Shown piece by piece: positions 23,148 through 32,476 of a stretch of DNA of 47,503 nucleotides (positions within the stretch are counted from its first letter, which is position 1; the number at the start of each line of letters is the position of its first letter). The position numbers were made by a program, and so were the translations under genes. Source of the DNA: Desulfobacteraceae bacterium UBA5616 (lineage in GTDB: Bacteria; Desulfobacterota; Desulfobacteria; Desulfobacterales; UBA5616). The stretch spans positions 12,809-60,311 of the forward strand of contig DIKO01000045.1 of assembly GCA_002423615.1 (NCBI GenBank). Direction: 5' to 3'. A model generated the notes under the pieces. The model saw only the letters and a list, made by a program, of their open reading frames with translations. It had not been told where the DNA came from and searched no databases.

Positions 23148-24155
23148 TTGGAAAACGTCATCGAACAGATCCATGAAGCCGCCCTGGAGGAACTCAAGGC
23201 GGCTTCCGACATTGATGCCCTGACCGCATTAACCGTGAAGTACATGGGGCGAAAGGGCAGGATCACCCTATACCTGCGAAACATCTCGACGCTTCCCCCT
23301 GAGATCCGTCCACGGGCCGGGCAGCAGGCCAACCGGATCAAGGAGGAGCTGTCCCGGCTTATTGAGGAGGCCAGAACCGGGATTGAACGAAATCTTGCCG
23401 AAAGCGACGTCGGCATCGATGTCTCAGCGCCCGGCAGGCCCCGAAATTGCGGTTCCCTGCATCCCATCACCCAGGTGACCTGGGAAATCTGCGATATCTT
23501 TACACGGCTGGGATTCTCTATCGCCGAAGGGCCCGAGGTGGAAAAAGACTATTATAATTTCGAGGCCCTCAATTTCCCAAAGGACCATCCCGCCCGGGAT
23601 ATGCAGGACACATTTTTCGTTTCAGACGACATTGTCCTTAGAACCCACACATCCCCCATGCAGGCCCGGGTGATGGAAAAACATGAGCCGCCCCTGCGGA
23701 TCATCGCGCCGGGGAAGGTATACCGCTGCGATTCCGATATTACCCATACTCCCATGTTCCACCAGGTGGAAGGGCTTCTGGTGGATGAAAACACCTCATT
23801 CGGGGAGCTAAAGGGGACATTGACCACCTTTGTCCACCAGTTGTTCGATGAGCGGATATCCCTACGATTCCGCCCCAGCTTTTTCCCTTTCACCGAACCC
23901 AGCGCCGAGGTGGACATCCTCTGCGTGATGTGCCGGGGCGAAGGTTGCCGCATCTGTTCCGGCAGCGGCTGGCTTGAAGTGCTGGGCTCCGGCATGGTTC
24001 ACCCCAATGTGCTCGAGAATGTAGGATACGACACATCCCGGTTCAGGGGGTTTGCCTTCGGGATCGGGGTTGAGCGCGTCGCGATGCTGAAATACCAGAT
24101 TGACGACATTCGAAAGTACTTTGAAAACGACGTGAGATTTTTAAGGCAATTTTAA
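23148..24155 (+). CDS. pheS: Phenylalanyl-tRNA synthetase alpha subunit
   Basis: The product has 335 residues and starts at a TTG (MENVIEQIHEAALEEL) with AAGGTAGAG upstream; no ATG or GTG fits. An N-terminal coiled coil (about 1-80) precedes the class II catalytic domain. That domain has motif 2, RIIAPGKVYRCDSDITHTPMFHQ-like (residues about 183-206), and motif 3, GFAFGIGVERVAMLKY, near 300. It also contains CVMCRGEGCRICSG, a cysteine-rich insertion common in this subunit. It pairs with PheT; the pheT ATG begins one base after its stop codon. Confidence 0.97.
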   Translation: MENVIEQIHEAALEELKAASDIDALTALTVKYMGRKGRITLYLRNISTLPPEIRPRAGQQANRIKEELSRLIEEARTGIERNLAESDVGIDVSAPGRPRNCGSLHPITQVTWEICDIFTRLGFSIAEGPEVEKDYYNFEALNFPKDHPARDMQDTFFVSDDIVLRTHTSPMQARVMEKHEPPLRIIAPGKVYRCDSDITHTPMFHQVEGLLVDENTSFGELKGTLTTFVHQLFDERISLRFRPSFFPFTEPSAEVDILCVMCRGEGCRICSGSGWLEVLGSGMVHPNVLENVGYDTSRFRGFAFGIGVERVAMLKYQIDDIRKYFENDVRFLRQF

Positions 24156-24156
24156 A

Positions 24157-26574
24157 ATGAAAGTTAGCGTGAGTTGGCTTAAGGAATATGTTCCCGTTGA
24201 AATGGATATCTACCGGTTGGTTGACGCTCTGACCATGGTCGGGCTCGAGGTGGATTCCGTCGTTGATCGATACGCCAGTCTGGATACGGTGCTCGCAGGC
24301 CGGATTACGGCAGTATCTCCCCACCCGGCCGCGGACAGGCTGAAAATTTGTGACGTCGACATCGGGGACCGATCCATCCGTGTGGTTTGCGGGGCACCCA
24401 ACGCCAAAGAGGGTTTGATAAGCGCCGCCGCTTTGCCGGGAACTGAAATGCCGGACGGAACCCTTCTGGAAAAAACCGTTGTGCGGGGTGAAATTTCCGA
24501 GGGCATGCTTTGCAGCCAAGGAGAGCTGGCCCTGGGGCCCGACTTTTCGGGTATCATGGAACTCGGGAATGCCGTGATCCCCGGAACTCCCGTGACCCGT
24601 GCCCTGAATCTCAGCGACAATGTCCTGGACATTGATCTGACGCCCAACCGGGCCGATTGTCTCAGCTTTATCGGTATCGCCCGGGAAGTGGCGGCTATCC
24701 AGGGAAGTGCCTTGAAATATCCGGTTATTGAATTTCCCCGAAAGCCCGTGGGGGATATTTTTTCCAAAACCTCCGTTCAGATTGAATCTCCGGACCATTG
24801 TCCGAGGTACGCCGCAAGACTGGTTGAAGGGGTTACCATCTCCGCCTCGCCTTTCTGGCTTCAGGACCGTTTAAGGTCGGTGGGATTAAAACCCATCAAC
24901 AACATCGTCGACGTGACCAATTTTGTCATGATGGAAACCGGACAACCCCTTCACGCCTTTGATTTTGATCAACTCCAGGAAAACCGGATCATTGTCCGGA
25001 CGGCGAGAGACCGTGAACCCTTCACCACACTTGACGGAAAGGAATATGTCCTTAATGCCGGCATGCTGATGATCTGCGACGGAAAAAAGCCCGTTGCCCT
25101 GGCCGGCGTGATGGGAGGATTGAACTCCCAGATCGAAACCGCAACTTCGCGGGTGCTCATCGAAAGCGCCTGCTTTTCACCGGTGAGTATTCGAAAAACA
25201 TCGAAAAAACTGGGAATATACACGGATGCCTCTCATCGGTTCGAAAGGGGTGTGGATCCCCGGGGAACCCTTACGGCCGTGAACCGGGCGGCGCAGCTCA
25301 TGGTAGAGGTCGCCGGCGGGGAACTCACAGCGGGAATTATCGATGAAAATCCCGGAAAATGCGAGCGGAAACGAATCCCCCTCTCTGTGGATGCCACCAA
25401 CCGTCTCCTCGGAACCCGGCTGAATCAGGGAGAAATCAAGACCCTCCTCGAGTCCATCGAATTTTCAGCCTCCTGCGACGGCAACGACGGGTTATCCGTT
25501 CTGGCGCCGTCTTTCCGGGTGGATGTGGAAAAGGCGGTGGACCTCATGGAGGAAGTGGCGAGGCTTTACGGGTATAACCAAATCCCCACGACCTTTCCCC
25601 ATATTACGCCGGGCGGGACGCTTTCTTCGCCGGCCTTGAATTTCAGAAATATCATTAAAAGGACAATGAGGGGGCTGGGCTTTACCGAAGCGGTGAACTA
25701 CAGTTTCATATCCGCCGATGCCTCGGTCCGCTTAGGTCTTCCGGACGGCGATGCCCGGCACCAGGCGGTGAAGATCTTGAATCCCCTGACCGACGACCAG
25801 GCCGTGATGCGTACCGTTCTGATTCCCGGACTTCTTCTGGACATGGACCGCAATCTGTCAAAACAGGCCAATTATCTTAAATTGTTTGAGATCGGCAAGG
25901 TATTCCTCCAAAAAGAGGAAAATCGGCTCCCCGAAGAAATTGAAATGATGGCCGGTCTGTGGACGGGGGACCGGTTTGACCCCTCCTGGCACGACAAGGG
26001 AACACCCTGTGATTTTTACGATCTCAAGGGCGTGCTCGAGGGGCTTTTCAATACATTGAAGATCCCCAATTTAAAATTTACCAAACTGCCGCCGGACAAA
26101 TGCAGTTACACCCGGCCCGGTCATTCGGCCGCAATCAGCGTCAATGGCAAGGAAATCGGCTTGATCGGGGAGGTTCACCCCCAGGTCTTGAAAAATTTCG
26201 ACCTCAAGCAGGCGGCCTTTATTTTTGAATTAAATCTGGAGCTTCTGCTTCCCCTGGCGCCGGACGCCATCAAAGCGAAGCCCCTGCCGAAATATCCGTC
26301 CGTTTCCAGGGACCTCACCCTGATTATCGACAACACCCTGGAAACCCATGCCATCCTGGAAAAAATCAGCGCCATTGATGAAAAACTGGTTGAAAGTATC
26401 CAACTATTTGATATATTTGAAGGCAAACCCGTACCCCAGGGCAAAAAAAGCATCTCCTTCAGAATCATCTACCGATCTGAAACCCGAACCCTGGCGGATG
26501 ACGAGGTCAACGGGATCCATAAAACCATTGCCGATCGGGTCATAGCCTTTTCAAACGCCGATCTCCCGGCCTGA
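24157..26574 (+). CDS. pheT: Phenylalanyl-tRNA synthetase beta subunit
   Basis: The protein has 805 residues with the full bacterial layout. An N-terminal OB-fold tRNA-binding domain (about 40-150, VSPHPAADRLKICDVDIG) is followed by B3/B4 editing domains that hydrolyse Tyr-tRNA(Phe) (about 210-400, including SHRFERGVDPRG). A B5 domain, the catalytic-like core, and a C-terminal ferredoxin-fold anticodon-binding domain (YPSVSRDLTLIIDNTLETH) complete it. It forms the alpha2-beta2 enzyme with PheS. The stop codon region overlaps nothing essential, and the MerR-like gene follows after 37 bases. Confidence 0.97.
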   Translation: MKVSVSWLKEYVPVEMDIYRLVDALTMVGLEVDSVVDRYASLDTVLAGRITAVSPHPAADRLKICDVDIGDRSIRVVCGAPNAKEGLISAAALPGTEMPDGTLLEKTVVRGEISEGMLCSQGELALGPDFSGIMELGNAVIPGTPVTRALNLSDNVLDIDLTPNRADCLSFIGIAREVAAIQGSALKYPVIEFPRKPVGDIFSKTSVQIESPDHCPRYAARLVEGVTISASPFWLQDRLRSVGLKPINNIVDVTNFVMMETGQPLHAFDFDQLQENRIIVRTARDREPFTTLDGKEYVLNAGMLMICDGKKPVALAGVMGGLNSQIETATSRVLIESACFSPVSIRKTSKKLGIYTDASHRFERGVDPRGTLTAVNRAAQLMVEVAGGELTAGIIDENPGKCERKRIPLSVDATNRLLGTRLNQGEIKTLLESIEFSASCDGNDGLSVLAPSFRVDVEKAVDLMEEVARLYGYNQIPTTFPHITPGGTLSSPALNFRNIIKRTMRGLGFTEAVNYSFISADASVRLGLPDGDARHQAVKILNPLTDDQAVMRTVLIPGLLLDMDRNLSKQANYLKLFEIGKVFLQKEENRLPEEIEMMAGLWTGDRFDPSWHDKGTPCDFYDLKGVLEGLFNTLKIPNLKFTKLPPDKCSYTRPGHSAAISVNGKEIGLIGEVHPQVLKNFDLKQAAFIFELNLELLLPLAPDAIKAKPLPKYPSVSRDLTLIIDNTLETHAILEKISAIDEKLVESIQLFDIFEGKPVPQGKKSISFRIIYRSETRTLADDEVNGIHKTIADRVIAFSNADLPA

Positions 26575-26611
26575 TGATCCGCAAAGCCTGGTTTTCGGGC
26601 TTACAGGAAAA

Positions 26612-26974
26612 ATGGAAAATCACCCATTCAATTCGCCTGAGCTGCCGGACAAATTGTATTTTAAAGTCGGAGAAGTCAGTGAAATTACGGAAATTCCGAC
26701 TTATGTTCTGCGCTTCTGGGAAACCGAATTCAAAGGCATCAATCCCAAACGCACCCCTTCGGGTCAACGCCTGTACCGGAAGACCGATGTTGAACTGGTG
26801 CTCAGAATCAAGTATCTCCTTTATGAAAGGAAGTTTACCATTCAGGGCGCCAGACAGCTTTTAAAGACCACCTCGTCTCCCAGGGAAAAAATTTCCCATT
26901 CACTGCCGGCGCCATCGGAATTTTTGGAAGAAATCCGTAAAGAGCTTTTGGCCATCAGAGATCTTCTGAAATGA
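26612..26974 (+). CDS. MerR-family transcriptional regulator
   Basis: The protein has 120 residues. The winged-helix MerR domain is at about 14-85: LYFKVGEVSEITEIPTYVLR, then FWETEFKGINPKR, SGQRLYRKTDVELVLRIKYL and a FTIQGARQLL helix. A short helical tail (FLEEIRKELLAIRDLLK) may dimerise. There is no effector domain or metal-binding cysteine. This small MerR-like protein is frequently found behind pheT in Desulfobacterota and neighbours, in the place where ihfA sits in other proteobacteria. The target genes are unknown. Confidence 0.87.
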   Translation: MENHPFNSPELPDKLYFKVGEVSEITEIPTYVLRFWETEFKGINPKRTPSGQRLYRKTDVELVLRIKYLLYERKFTIQGARQLLKTTSSPREKISHSLPAPSEFLEEIRKELLAIRDLLK

Positions 26975-27022
26975 TCCTTCTCCACCTCGTGAAAAAATAA
27001 TATGAGTGTTGTTGGAAAGTTA

Positions 27023-27051
27023 TTGACAATCGCACCTTTTTGGCTTAAACA
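27023..27051 (+). promoter_or_regulatory. Promoter of the tRNA-Gly gene
   Basis: A perfect TTGACA (27023-27028) is followed, 17 bases later, by TAAACA (27046-27051). The start would be near 27058, six bases before the mature tRNA. Position and spacing are convincing; the -10 box matches only in part. Confidence 0.6.
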
Positions 27052-27063
27052 AAATTTCCTGTG

Positions 27064-27139
27064 GCGGGCATAGCTCAGTTGGTAGAGTACAAGCTTCCCA
27101 AGCTTGGTGTCGCGAGTTCGAATCTCGTTGCCCGCTCCA
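27064..27139 (+). tRNA. tRNA-Gly (anticodon CCC)
   Basis: A full cloverleaf can be drawn by hand: acceptor GCGGGCA/TGCCCGC, D arm GCTC...GAGT, anticodon stem CAAGC/GCTTG with loop TTCCCAA, T arm GCGAG/CTCGT with loop TTCGAAT, discriminator T and an encoded CCA. Anticodon CCC reads GGG glycine codons. It lies before rimP-nusA-infB, as the metY tRNA gene does in Escherichia coli. Confidence 0.96.
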
Positions 27140-27231
27140 GAAAAATTTTGCCGTTTTCGATTAAACGTTATTTAGGATAAGAGATTTTCATGAAGCTTGG
27201 GAGATTATATTTCTTATGTTAATTTTCTGAA

Positions 27232-27252
27232 ACAGATTTTTTTCAAATCTGT
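27232..27252 (+). repeat. Inverted repeat between tRNA-Gly and rimP
   Basis: ACAGATTT (27232-27239) pairs with AAATCTGT (27245-27252) around five bases. It is a perfect eight-pair stem without a T run, so it is more likely an RNA processing or stability element than a terminator. The 230 bases from the tRNA to rimP contain otherwise only the GC hairpin at 27284. Confidence 0.5.
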
Positions 27253-27283
27253 AAAAACGAAAATCTAACTAAATAACTGAAAG

Positions 27284-27304
27284 CGGGCGAATGCCCGTTT
27301 TTTT
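27284..27304 (+). terminator. Terminator hairpin in the rimP leader
   Basis: CGGGC (27284-27288), loop GAAT, GCCCG (27293-27297), followed by seven T. It sits before rimP, so the rimP-nusA-infB operon is either started downstream or attenuated here. A similar GC hairpin with a T run precedes rimP in Escherichia coli. Confidence 0.75.
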
Positions 27305-27371
27305 GTTTTTTATCAGATACAGGGCTGTGAAAAGTAAATTAAAGAAAACAATAGACAATAAGGCTGGTCAG

Positions 27372-27866
27372 GTGAAAACATCCCCGATGTTCGCCGACAA
27401 AACCATTTCCATGGTCGGCGAACTCGCGGAAACCCTGTGTGATTCTCTAAACCTGGAATTTGTCCATGTCGAATTTCAGAGGGAGCCCCGGGGAAGGATT
27501 CTGAGAGTTTACATCGACAAACCGGGCGGTGCCGGCCTGGATGACTGCGTACGGGTGAGCCGTCAACTCGGCGATCTTCTGGATGTGTATCTTGACGCCG
27601 AGGTGACTTACGATCTGGAAGTATCAACCCCGGGCTCGGAGCGGCCTCTGGGAAAAGCGTCGGATTTTGATCGATTTAAGGGAAAGATCGTTAAAATAAG
27701 AACCCGGAAGCCCATCGACGGCCAAAAAAATTTTACCGGAAAACTTTTGGGGATCACCGAGGGCATCGTCAGCCTGGGAAAACAAGATATAACCGTCGCC
27801 ATTCCGCATCAGGAAATCGCGAAAGCGCGACTTGTAGATAATTACGGAGAAAACGAATGCTTATAA
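27372..27866 (+). CDS. rimP: Ribosome maturation factor RimP
   Basis: The product has about 164 residues from GTG 27372, which has AAGG eight bases upstream. ATG 27387 is the alternative. An ATG at 27291 lies inside the terminator hairpin and is not credible. Family segments are LNLEFVHVEFQREPRGRILRV-like (about 25-45), YIDKPGGAGLDDCVRVSRQL, and YDLEVSTPGSERPL. The C-terminal domain is an SH3-like barrel (ITVAIPHQEIAKARL). RimP assists 30S assembly. The end overlaps nusA by ten bases, giving the standard rimP-nusA-infB operon. Confidence 0.93.
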   Translation: MKTSPMFADKTISMVGELAETLCDSLNLEFVHVEFQREPRGRILRVYIDKPGGAGLDDCVRVSRQLGDLLDVYLDAEVTYDLEVSTPGSERPLGKASDFDRFKGKIVKIRTRKPIDGQKNFTGKLLGITEGIVSLGKQDITVAIPHQEIAKARLVDNYGENECL

Positions 27867-29188
27867 CAGACATCAAGCGCGTTATCGAGCAGGTGAGCCG
27901 AGATAAAGGCATTGACCGCGAAATTCTAATCCGGGCCCTTGAAGAGGCGCTGAAATCGGCAGCTCGAAAAAAATTCGGGAGCCGGATCGATATAGAGGTT
28001 CAATTTAACGAGGAAGCCGGACAGTTTGAGGTGTTCCAATTCAAGGAAGTCGTTGATGAGATCACCGATGAAGACCTTCAGATGACCATGGAGGAGGGGT
28101 ATAAACTCGATCCCGAATGTGAGGTGGGGGACAGCCTGGGGACCCAGCTGGATGCCACGACCTTCGGCCGGATTGCCGCCCAGTCGGCAAAACAGGTGAT
28201 TATCCAGAAAATGAAGGATGCCGAGCGGGATTCCATTTACGCGGGTTTTATTGATCGAAAGGGCGAGATCATCAACGGGATCGTTCAGCGGTTTGACCGG
28301 CGGGACATCATCGTCAATCTCGGGCAAACCGAGGCATGCCTGCCTTACCGGGAGCAGGTGCCCAAAGAGACCTATCGCCGGGGGGACCGCATCAGGGCTT
28401 ATCTTCTGGATGTTTTGTATGAGGCCAAGGGCCCGCAGATTATTCTGTCCAGGACCCATCCTAATTTTCTGGTCAACCTGTTTAAAACAGAAGTGCCTGA
28501 AATTACGGAAGGTATCGTTAAAATCATGGGGGCTTCCCGGGAACCCGGAGTCCGGGCCAAAATCGCCGTCTCCACCAGTGATCCCGACATTGATCCGGTG
28601 GGCGCCTGCGTGGGCATGAAGGGGAGCCGCGTACAGAACGTGGTTCAGGAACTGCGGGGAGAAAAAATCGATATTATCCCCTGGCACCTGGATCCGGCGA
28701 AATTTGTCTGCAACGCCCTGTCGCCCGCAGAAATATCCCGGGTTATCATCGATGAAGAAAACCGGTCCATGGAAGTGATCGTGCCCAACGAATCCCTTTC
28801 CATCGCCATCGGTAAAAAAGGCCAGAATGTCCGGCTGGCATCCAAACTCACCGAATGGCATCTGGATGTGATCAGTGAAGACCGTTACAGCCAGACCTTG
28901 AGCGATGGATACGATTCCCTGACCGGATTGCCCGAGGTTGAAACATCCCTTGCCGATGCCCTGTATAAAGAGGGTTTTATTTCCGCCGAAGAAGTGAGCC
29001 AGGCCACGGTCGAAGATTTGATCCAGGTCAAGGGGGTGGATGAAACCAAGGCGGCAAGCCTGATCGAGAACGCCAGGGAAAGCATTGCAAAAGCCGAAAA
29101 AATTGTACAAAACGCCGGAAACGACAACGGTTCGGAGTCCCTTTCCGAAAATCATCCGGAGGAGCCGACCGAAGATAAGAGTGCATAA
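27857..29188 (+). CDS. nusA: Transcription termination/antitermination factor NusA
   Basis: The protein has 443 residues. The N-terminal RNA polymerase-binding domain covers about 1-130. An S1 domain follows near 135-200 (GEIINGIVQRFDRRDIIVNL), then two KH domains at about 200-345 (GACVGMKGSRVQNVVQELRG and IAIGKKGQNVRLASKL). A single helix-hairpin-helix region at the C-terminus (LIQVKGVDETKAASLIENA) is followed by an acidic tail. The long acidic repeats of the Escherichia coli protein are absent. It controls pausing, termination and antitermination, and might act on the tandem attenuators in this same window, as on any such site. Confidence 0.97.
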   Translation: MLITDIKRVIEQVSRDKGIDREILIRALEEALKSAARKKFGSRIDIEVQFNEEAGQFEVFQFKEVVDEITDEDLQMTMEEGYKLDPECEVGDSLGTQLDATTFGRIAAQSAKQVIIQKMKDAERDSIYAGFIDRKGEIINGIVQRFDRRDIIVNLGQTEACLPYREQVPKETYRRGDRIRAYLLDVLYEAKGPQIILSRTHPNFLVNLFKTEVPEITEGIVKIMGASREPGVRAKIAVSTSDPDIDPVGACVGMKGSRVQNVVQELRGEKIDIIPWHLDPAKFVCNALSPAEISRVIIDEENRSMEVIVPNESLSIAIGKKGQNVRLASKLTEWHLDVISEDRYSQTLSDGYDSLTGLPEVETSLADALYKEGFISAEEVSQATVEDLIQVKGVDETKAASLIENARESIAKAEKIVQNAGNDNGSESLSENHPEEPTEDKSA

Positions 29189-29306
29189 AACCGGCTGCGG
29201 TTGTTTCCGCGACAATTTGAACAGGCAGGTGTTGTTGCCGGTACGTGATTTCGTGCGGACGACGGAATCAACAAAATTATTAATATGGATTTTATTAGGG
29301 GGATGA

Positions 29307-32174
29307 ATGGCAAAAATCAGAGTTTACGAACTTGCCAGAGACCTTAACTTGACCAACAAGGAGTTGATCGACAAACTGGTTGAATTCGGATACTCGGTGG
29401 GAAATCACATGAGCTCCCTGGAGGATGAGGTTGTTTCCGGGTTCAGGGCCAGGCTTCGACAAAAACCCATCGAAGGGGTCCAGGAAACCCGGGTAAGGCC
29501 GACGGTTATACGCCGGCGGAAGAGGTTGGACGAACAGGCCCGGGAGACGGTTGAAGCTCCGGTTCCTGAAAAAGAAGAGGTTGAGGCCGTCCCCCAAACC
29601 GAAATTCCGGAGATCCCGAAGGACAGGGGTACTGAGCCTGAACCCGTGCCGGAAACCCCGTTCGTGAGCTTGCCTGAGGCCGAAACATCCCATGAACCGC
29701 CGGCCGGAGAAAAGGTGGAAACGGCCGCTCCCTCCAAAATCGAACCCCCGCCCGTGTCCACGGACGCCGAAGCCGAGGAAACGGAGGAGGGTGTTCTGGA
29801 AACCGAAATAGCGAAAAAAGTTGTAGAAGAAGAAACTCCGGAAGATTCCATGACATTCCCCTCACATGAAATAGAACCCGAAATTCTGACGACGGCCCCG
29901 GCTGAACTTGATCAACCGGAAACCCCGGCCTTGAAAAAAATCAAGCCGGAAATCAAAAAACGCAGGGGCCAGAAAGATATGCCGGCCAAAATAATCAAAC
30001 TCGGTCCCTTGCCCGTTCCTCCGGTGCCCGAGAAAGTAAAACCGGCGGGGATTTCAACCGAGGCGGCAGTCGACGTAAAGCCGGAAAAGAAAACCGTTCC
30101 CATCCCCCTTTCCGGCAGGAAGGCAAAAACCACCGTTATCATCCAGCCGGCGGAAAAGGTCAGCCAAGCGGAAAAAGCCGCTCAAGCGGAAAAAGCCGCC
30201 CAAAAAGAAAAGGACAAAAAGAAAAAAGGCACAAAAATTCGGCCTGTGGCCCTGGAAGAAGCCGAGCCCTTCTTGAAGAAAAAAACATCCTTCCGGAAAA
30301 AAGCCGTGGTTGAAGGTCATGAGCTTTATGCCAAACAAAACCGTCCCCGGAAACTTCGTAAGGGAGAAAAGGGCAAATTACAGCCCAAGGGTCAGGTGAC
30401 CCAGATTACAATCCCCAAGGCCATCAAGCGGCGCATCAAGATCGATGATACCATTGTTTTGGCTGATCTGGCCAAACGCTTGGGCATTAAAGCCGGTGAG
30501 ATCATTAAAAATCTCATGGGTATGGGGGTACTGGCGACGGTCAATCAGACCATCGACTTTGAAACGGCTGTCCTGGTGGCGGCCGAATTTGATTATGAGA
30601 TCGAGAGAGCATCTTTTGAGGAAGAAACCATTTTGAAAACCGTTACCGATGATCCGGAAAAACGTCTGCTCAGGCCCCCTGTTGTTACGGTGATGGGCCA
30701 TGTCGACCATGGAAAGACCTCACTTCTGGACGCCATCCGGAAAACCAGCGTTACGGAACAGGAAGCCGGCGGCATCACCCAGCATATCGGCGCCTACAGC
30801 GTTAATACGGACCGGGGTCAGATCGTCTTTCTCGATACCCCGGGCCATGAAGCCTTTACGGCCATGCGGTCCCGCGGGGCCAGCGTCACGGACCTGGTCA
30901 TATTGGTGGTGGCTGCGGACGACGGCGTAATGCCCCAGACCATTGAAGCCATAAATCATGCCAAAGCCGCCAATGTGCCCATGATCGTCGCCATCAATAA
31001 AATCGACAAGGCCAATGCCCAACCGGACCGTGTGAAACGGGAGCTGGCCGATGTGGGCCTCACGCCGGAAGAGTGGGGTGGAGACGCCATTTTTATCAAC
31101 ATATCCGCCAAACAGCGTATCGGACTGGAGGACCTTCTCGAAATGGTGGCGATTCAGGCCGAGGTCATGGAGCTGAAAGCCAATCCGGACAAACTGGCCA
31201 GCGGTCATGTTATAGAAGCCAAGCTCGACATCGGGAGGGGACCCGTGGCCACCGTTCTGGTACAGGATGGAACGCTGAAAGCGGGAGACGCCGTTGTGTG
31301 CGGTATGCATTACGGTAAAATCAGAGCCTTGACGGACGACAAGGGAAATCAGGTCCAATCGGCCGGTCCCAGCATTCCCGTGGAAATCATCGGCCTCACG
31401 GGGGTTCCCAACGCCGGGGATGAATTTGTCGCCCTGGACGACGAGAAGAGCGCCAAACAGGTCAGTACGAACCGTATGCAGAAGCAGCGGGCCAAGGAAT
31501 TGGCGAAAACCAACCGGTTGAGTCTGGAAAATCTTTTTGAGCACATGAAGGAGGGAGAGATCAAGGATTTGAATATCCTGATCAAGGCCGATGTCCACGG
31601 CTCCATCGAAGCCCTCAAGGATTCTCTGGTCAAGCTGTCCAATGAAGAAGTCAAGATTAACATCATCCATTCGGCCACGGGCGCCATTGCCGAATCCGAT
31701 GTTTCCCTGGCGGCGGTTTCCCAGGCCATCATCATCGGGTTCAATGTCCGTCCCAATGCAAAGATACAGTCCCTAGCGGCGGAAGAAAATGTCAATATCC
31801 GGTATTATGACGTGATTTACAATGTCATCGCAGATGTGCAGAATGCCATCCTGGGAATGATGGCATCCACTTTTGAAGAGCGGATTCTGGGCAGCGCGGA
31901 AGTACGGGATTTGTTCCACGTTCCTAAAATCGGTGTGATCGCCGGATGTCATGTCACGGATGGAAAAGTCCAGAGGGGGCAGAAAGCCCGTCTCATCCGG
32001 GACGGCATCGTGATATACGATGGTAAAATCGGGTCCTTGCGACGGTTCAAGGACGACGTCAAAGAAGTATTGACCGGTTTTGAATGCGGCATCGGGATCG
32101 AAAATTACAACGATATTAAAATCGGCGATGTGATCGAGTGCTATTACATGGAAGAAATCAGGCCGGAATTTTAG
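29307..32174 (+). CDS. infB: Translation initiation factor IF-2
   Basis: The protein has 955 residues. A short N-terminal IF2_N helix domain (LARDLNLTNKELIDKLVEFG) is followed by a long, low-complexity charged linker (about 60-360, rich in P, E and K, with QAEKAAQAEKAAQKEK). A second IF2_N domain follows. The GTPase domain begins near residue 456: G1 GHVDHGKTS, G3 DTPGHEAF, G4 NKIDK. Domains II, III and C2, the last of which binds fMet-tRNA, complete it. It has a good SD (AGGGGGATGA). The 118 bases after nusA contain no separate gene that I can support; ylxR, often found here, is absent. Confidence 0.97.
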   Translation: MAKIRVYELARDLNLTNKELIDKLVEFGYSVGNHMSSLEDEVVSGFRARLRQKPIEGVQETRVRPTVIRRRKRLDEQARETVEAPVPEKEEVEAVPQTEIPEIPKDRGTEPEPVPETPFVSLPEAETSHEPPAGEKVETAAPSKIEPPPVSTDAEAEETEEGVLETEIAKKVVEEETPEDSMTFPSHEIEPEILTTAPAELDQPETPALKKIKPEIKKRRGQKDMPAKIIKLGPLPVPPVPEKVKPAGISTEAAVDVKPEKKTVPIPLSGRKAKTTVIIQPAEKVSQAEKAAQAEKAAQKEKDKKKKGTKIRPVALEEAEPFLKKKTSFRKKAVVEGHELYAKQNRPRKLRKGEKGKLQPKGQVTQITIPKAIKRRIKIDDTIVLADLAKRLGIKAGEIIKNLMGMGVLATVNQTIDFETAVLVAAEFDYEIERASFEEETILKTVTDDPEKRLLRPPVVTVMGHVDHGKTSLLDAIRKTSVTEQEAGGITQHIGAYSVNTDRGQIVFLDTPGHEAFTAMRSRGASVTDLVILVVAADDGVMPQTIEAINHAKAANVPMIVAINKIDKANAQPDRVKRELADVGLTPEEWGGDAIFINISAKQRIGLEDLLEMVAIQAEVMELKANPDKLASGHVIEAKLDIGRGPVATVLVQDGTLKAGDAVVCGMHYGKIRALTDDKGNQVQSAGPSIPVEIIGLTGVPNAGDEFVALDDEKSAKQVSTNRMQKQRAKELAKTNRLSLENLFEHMKEGEIKDLNILIKADVHGSIEALKDSLVKLSNEEVKINIIHSATGAIAESDVSLAAVSQAIIIGFNVRPNAKIQSLAAEENVNIRYYDVIYNVIADVQNAILGMMASTFEERILGSAEVRDLFHVPKIGVIAGCHVTDGKVQRGQKARLIRDGIVIYDGKIGSLRRFKDDVKEVLTGFECGIGIENYNDIKIGDVIECYYMEEIRPEF

Positions 32175-32188
32175 AATTCGAAGGGTTT

Positions 32189-32476
32189 ATGGTTATTGGT
32201 ACGGGGAAATTAATTTACAGGCTGCATGACTGTCATTCGCTGAAAGGCAAACGGAGTATTGTAAAATCCATTATCCGGAGGATTCAAAACAATTTTAACG
32301 TTTCCATTGCCGAAGTCGGATCAAATGATGTTCATCAGAAAGCGGAAATCGGGTTTGCCATGGTCGGGAACAGCATCCCCCTGATAAACTCCAAAATTGA
32401 TATGGTATTCAACATGGCGGACGAAATCGGTCTGGCGGAACTCATGGATACGGAAATGGAGATCATCAGTCTATGA
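32189..32476 (+). CDS. DUF503 family protein (YlxP-like)
   Basis: The protein has 95 residues from ATG 32189; longer starts would overlap infB without an SD. The family pattern is MVIGTGKLIYRLHDCHSLKG, then KRSIVKSIIRRIQNNFNVSIAEV. It is a ferredoxin-like small protein found between infB and rbfA in many bacteria. A link to translation or ribosome assembly is inferred from that position only; no activity is established. The rbfA ATG overlaps its stop codon. Confidence 0.9.
   Translation: MVIGTGKLIYRLHDCHSLKGKRSIVKSIIRRIQNNFNVSIAEVGSNDVHQKAEIGFAMVGNSIPLINSKIDMVFNMADEIGLAELMDTEMEIISL

Noticed and set aside
27291..27371. Longer rimP start at ATG 27291
   Set aside because: The ATG lies in the stem of the terminator hairpin and would translate the T run as a hydrophobic leader. 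Family length and the AAGG at 27360 favour the GTG at 27372.
27926..29215. A 429-codon open frame on the minus strand opposite nusA
   Set aside because: It is fully antisense to a clear nusA, has no family pattern, and is explained by the codon bias of the plus-strand gene. The same holds for long antisense frames opposite infB (30720-31670), the permease (4644-5396) and carB (661-1164).
29189..29306. A remnant of ylxR between nusA and infB (TGCGCFRDNLNRQVLLPV in one frame)
   Set aside because: The similarity is vague, there is no start with an SD and no complete fold. It is probably chance.
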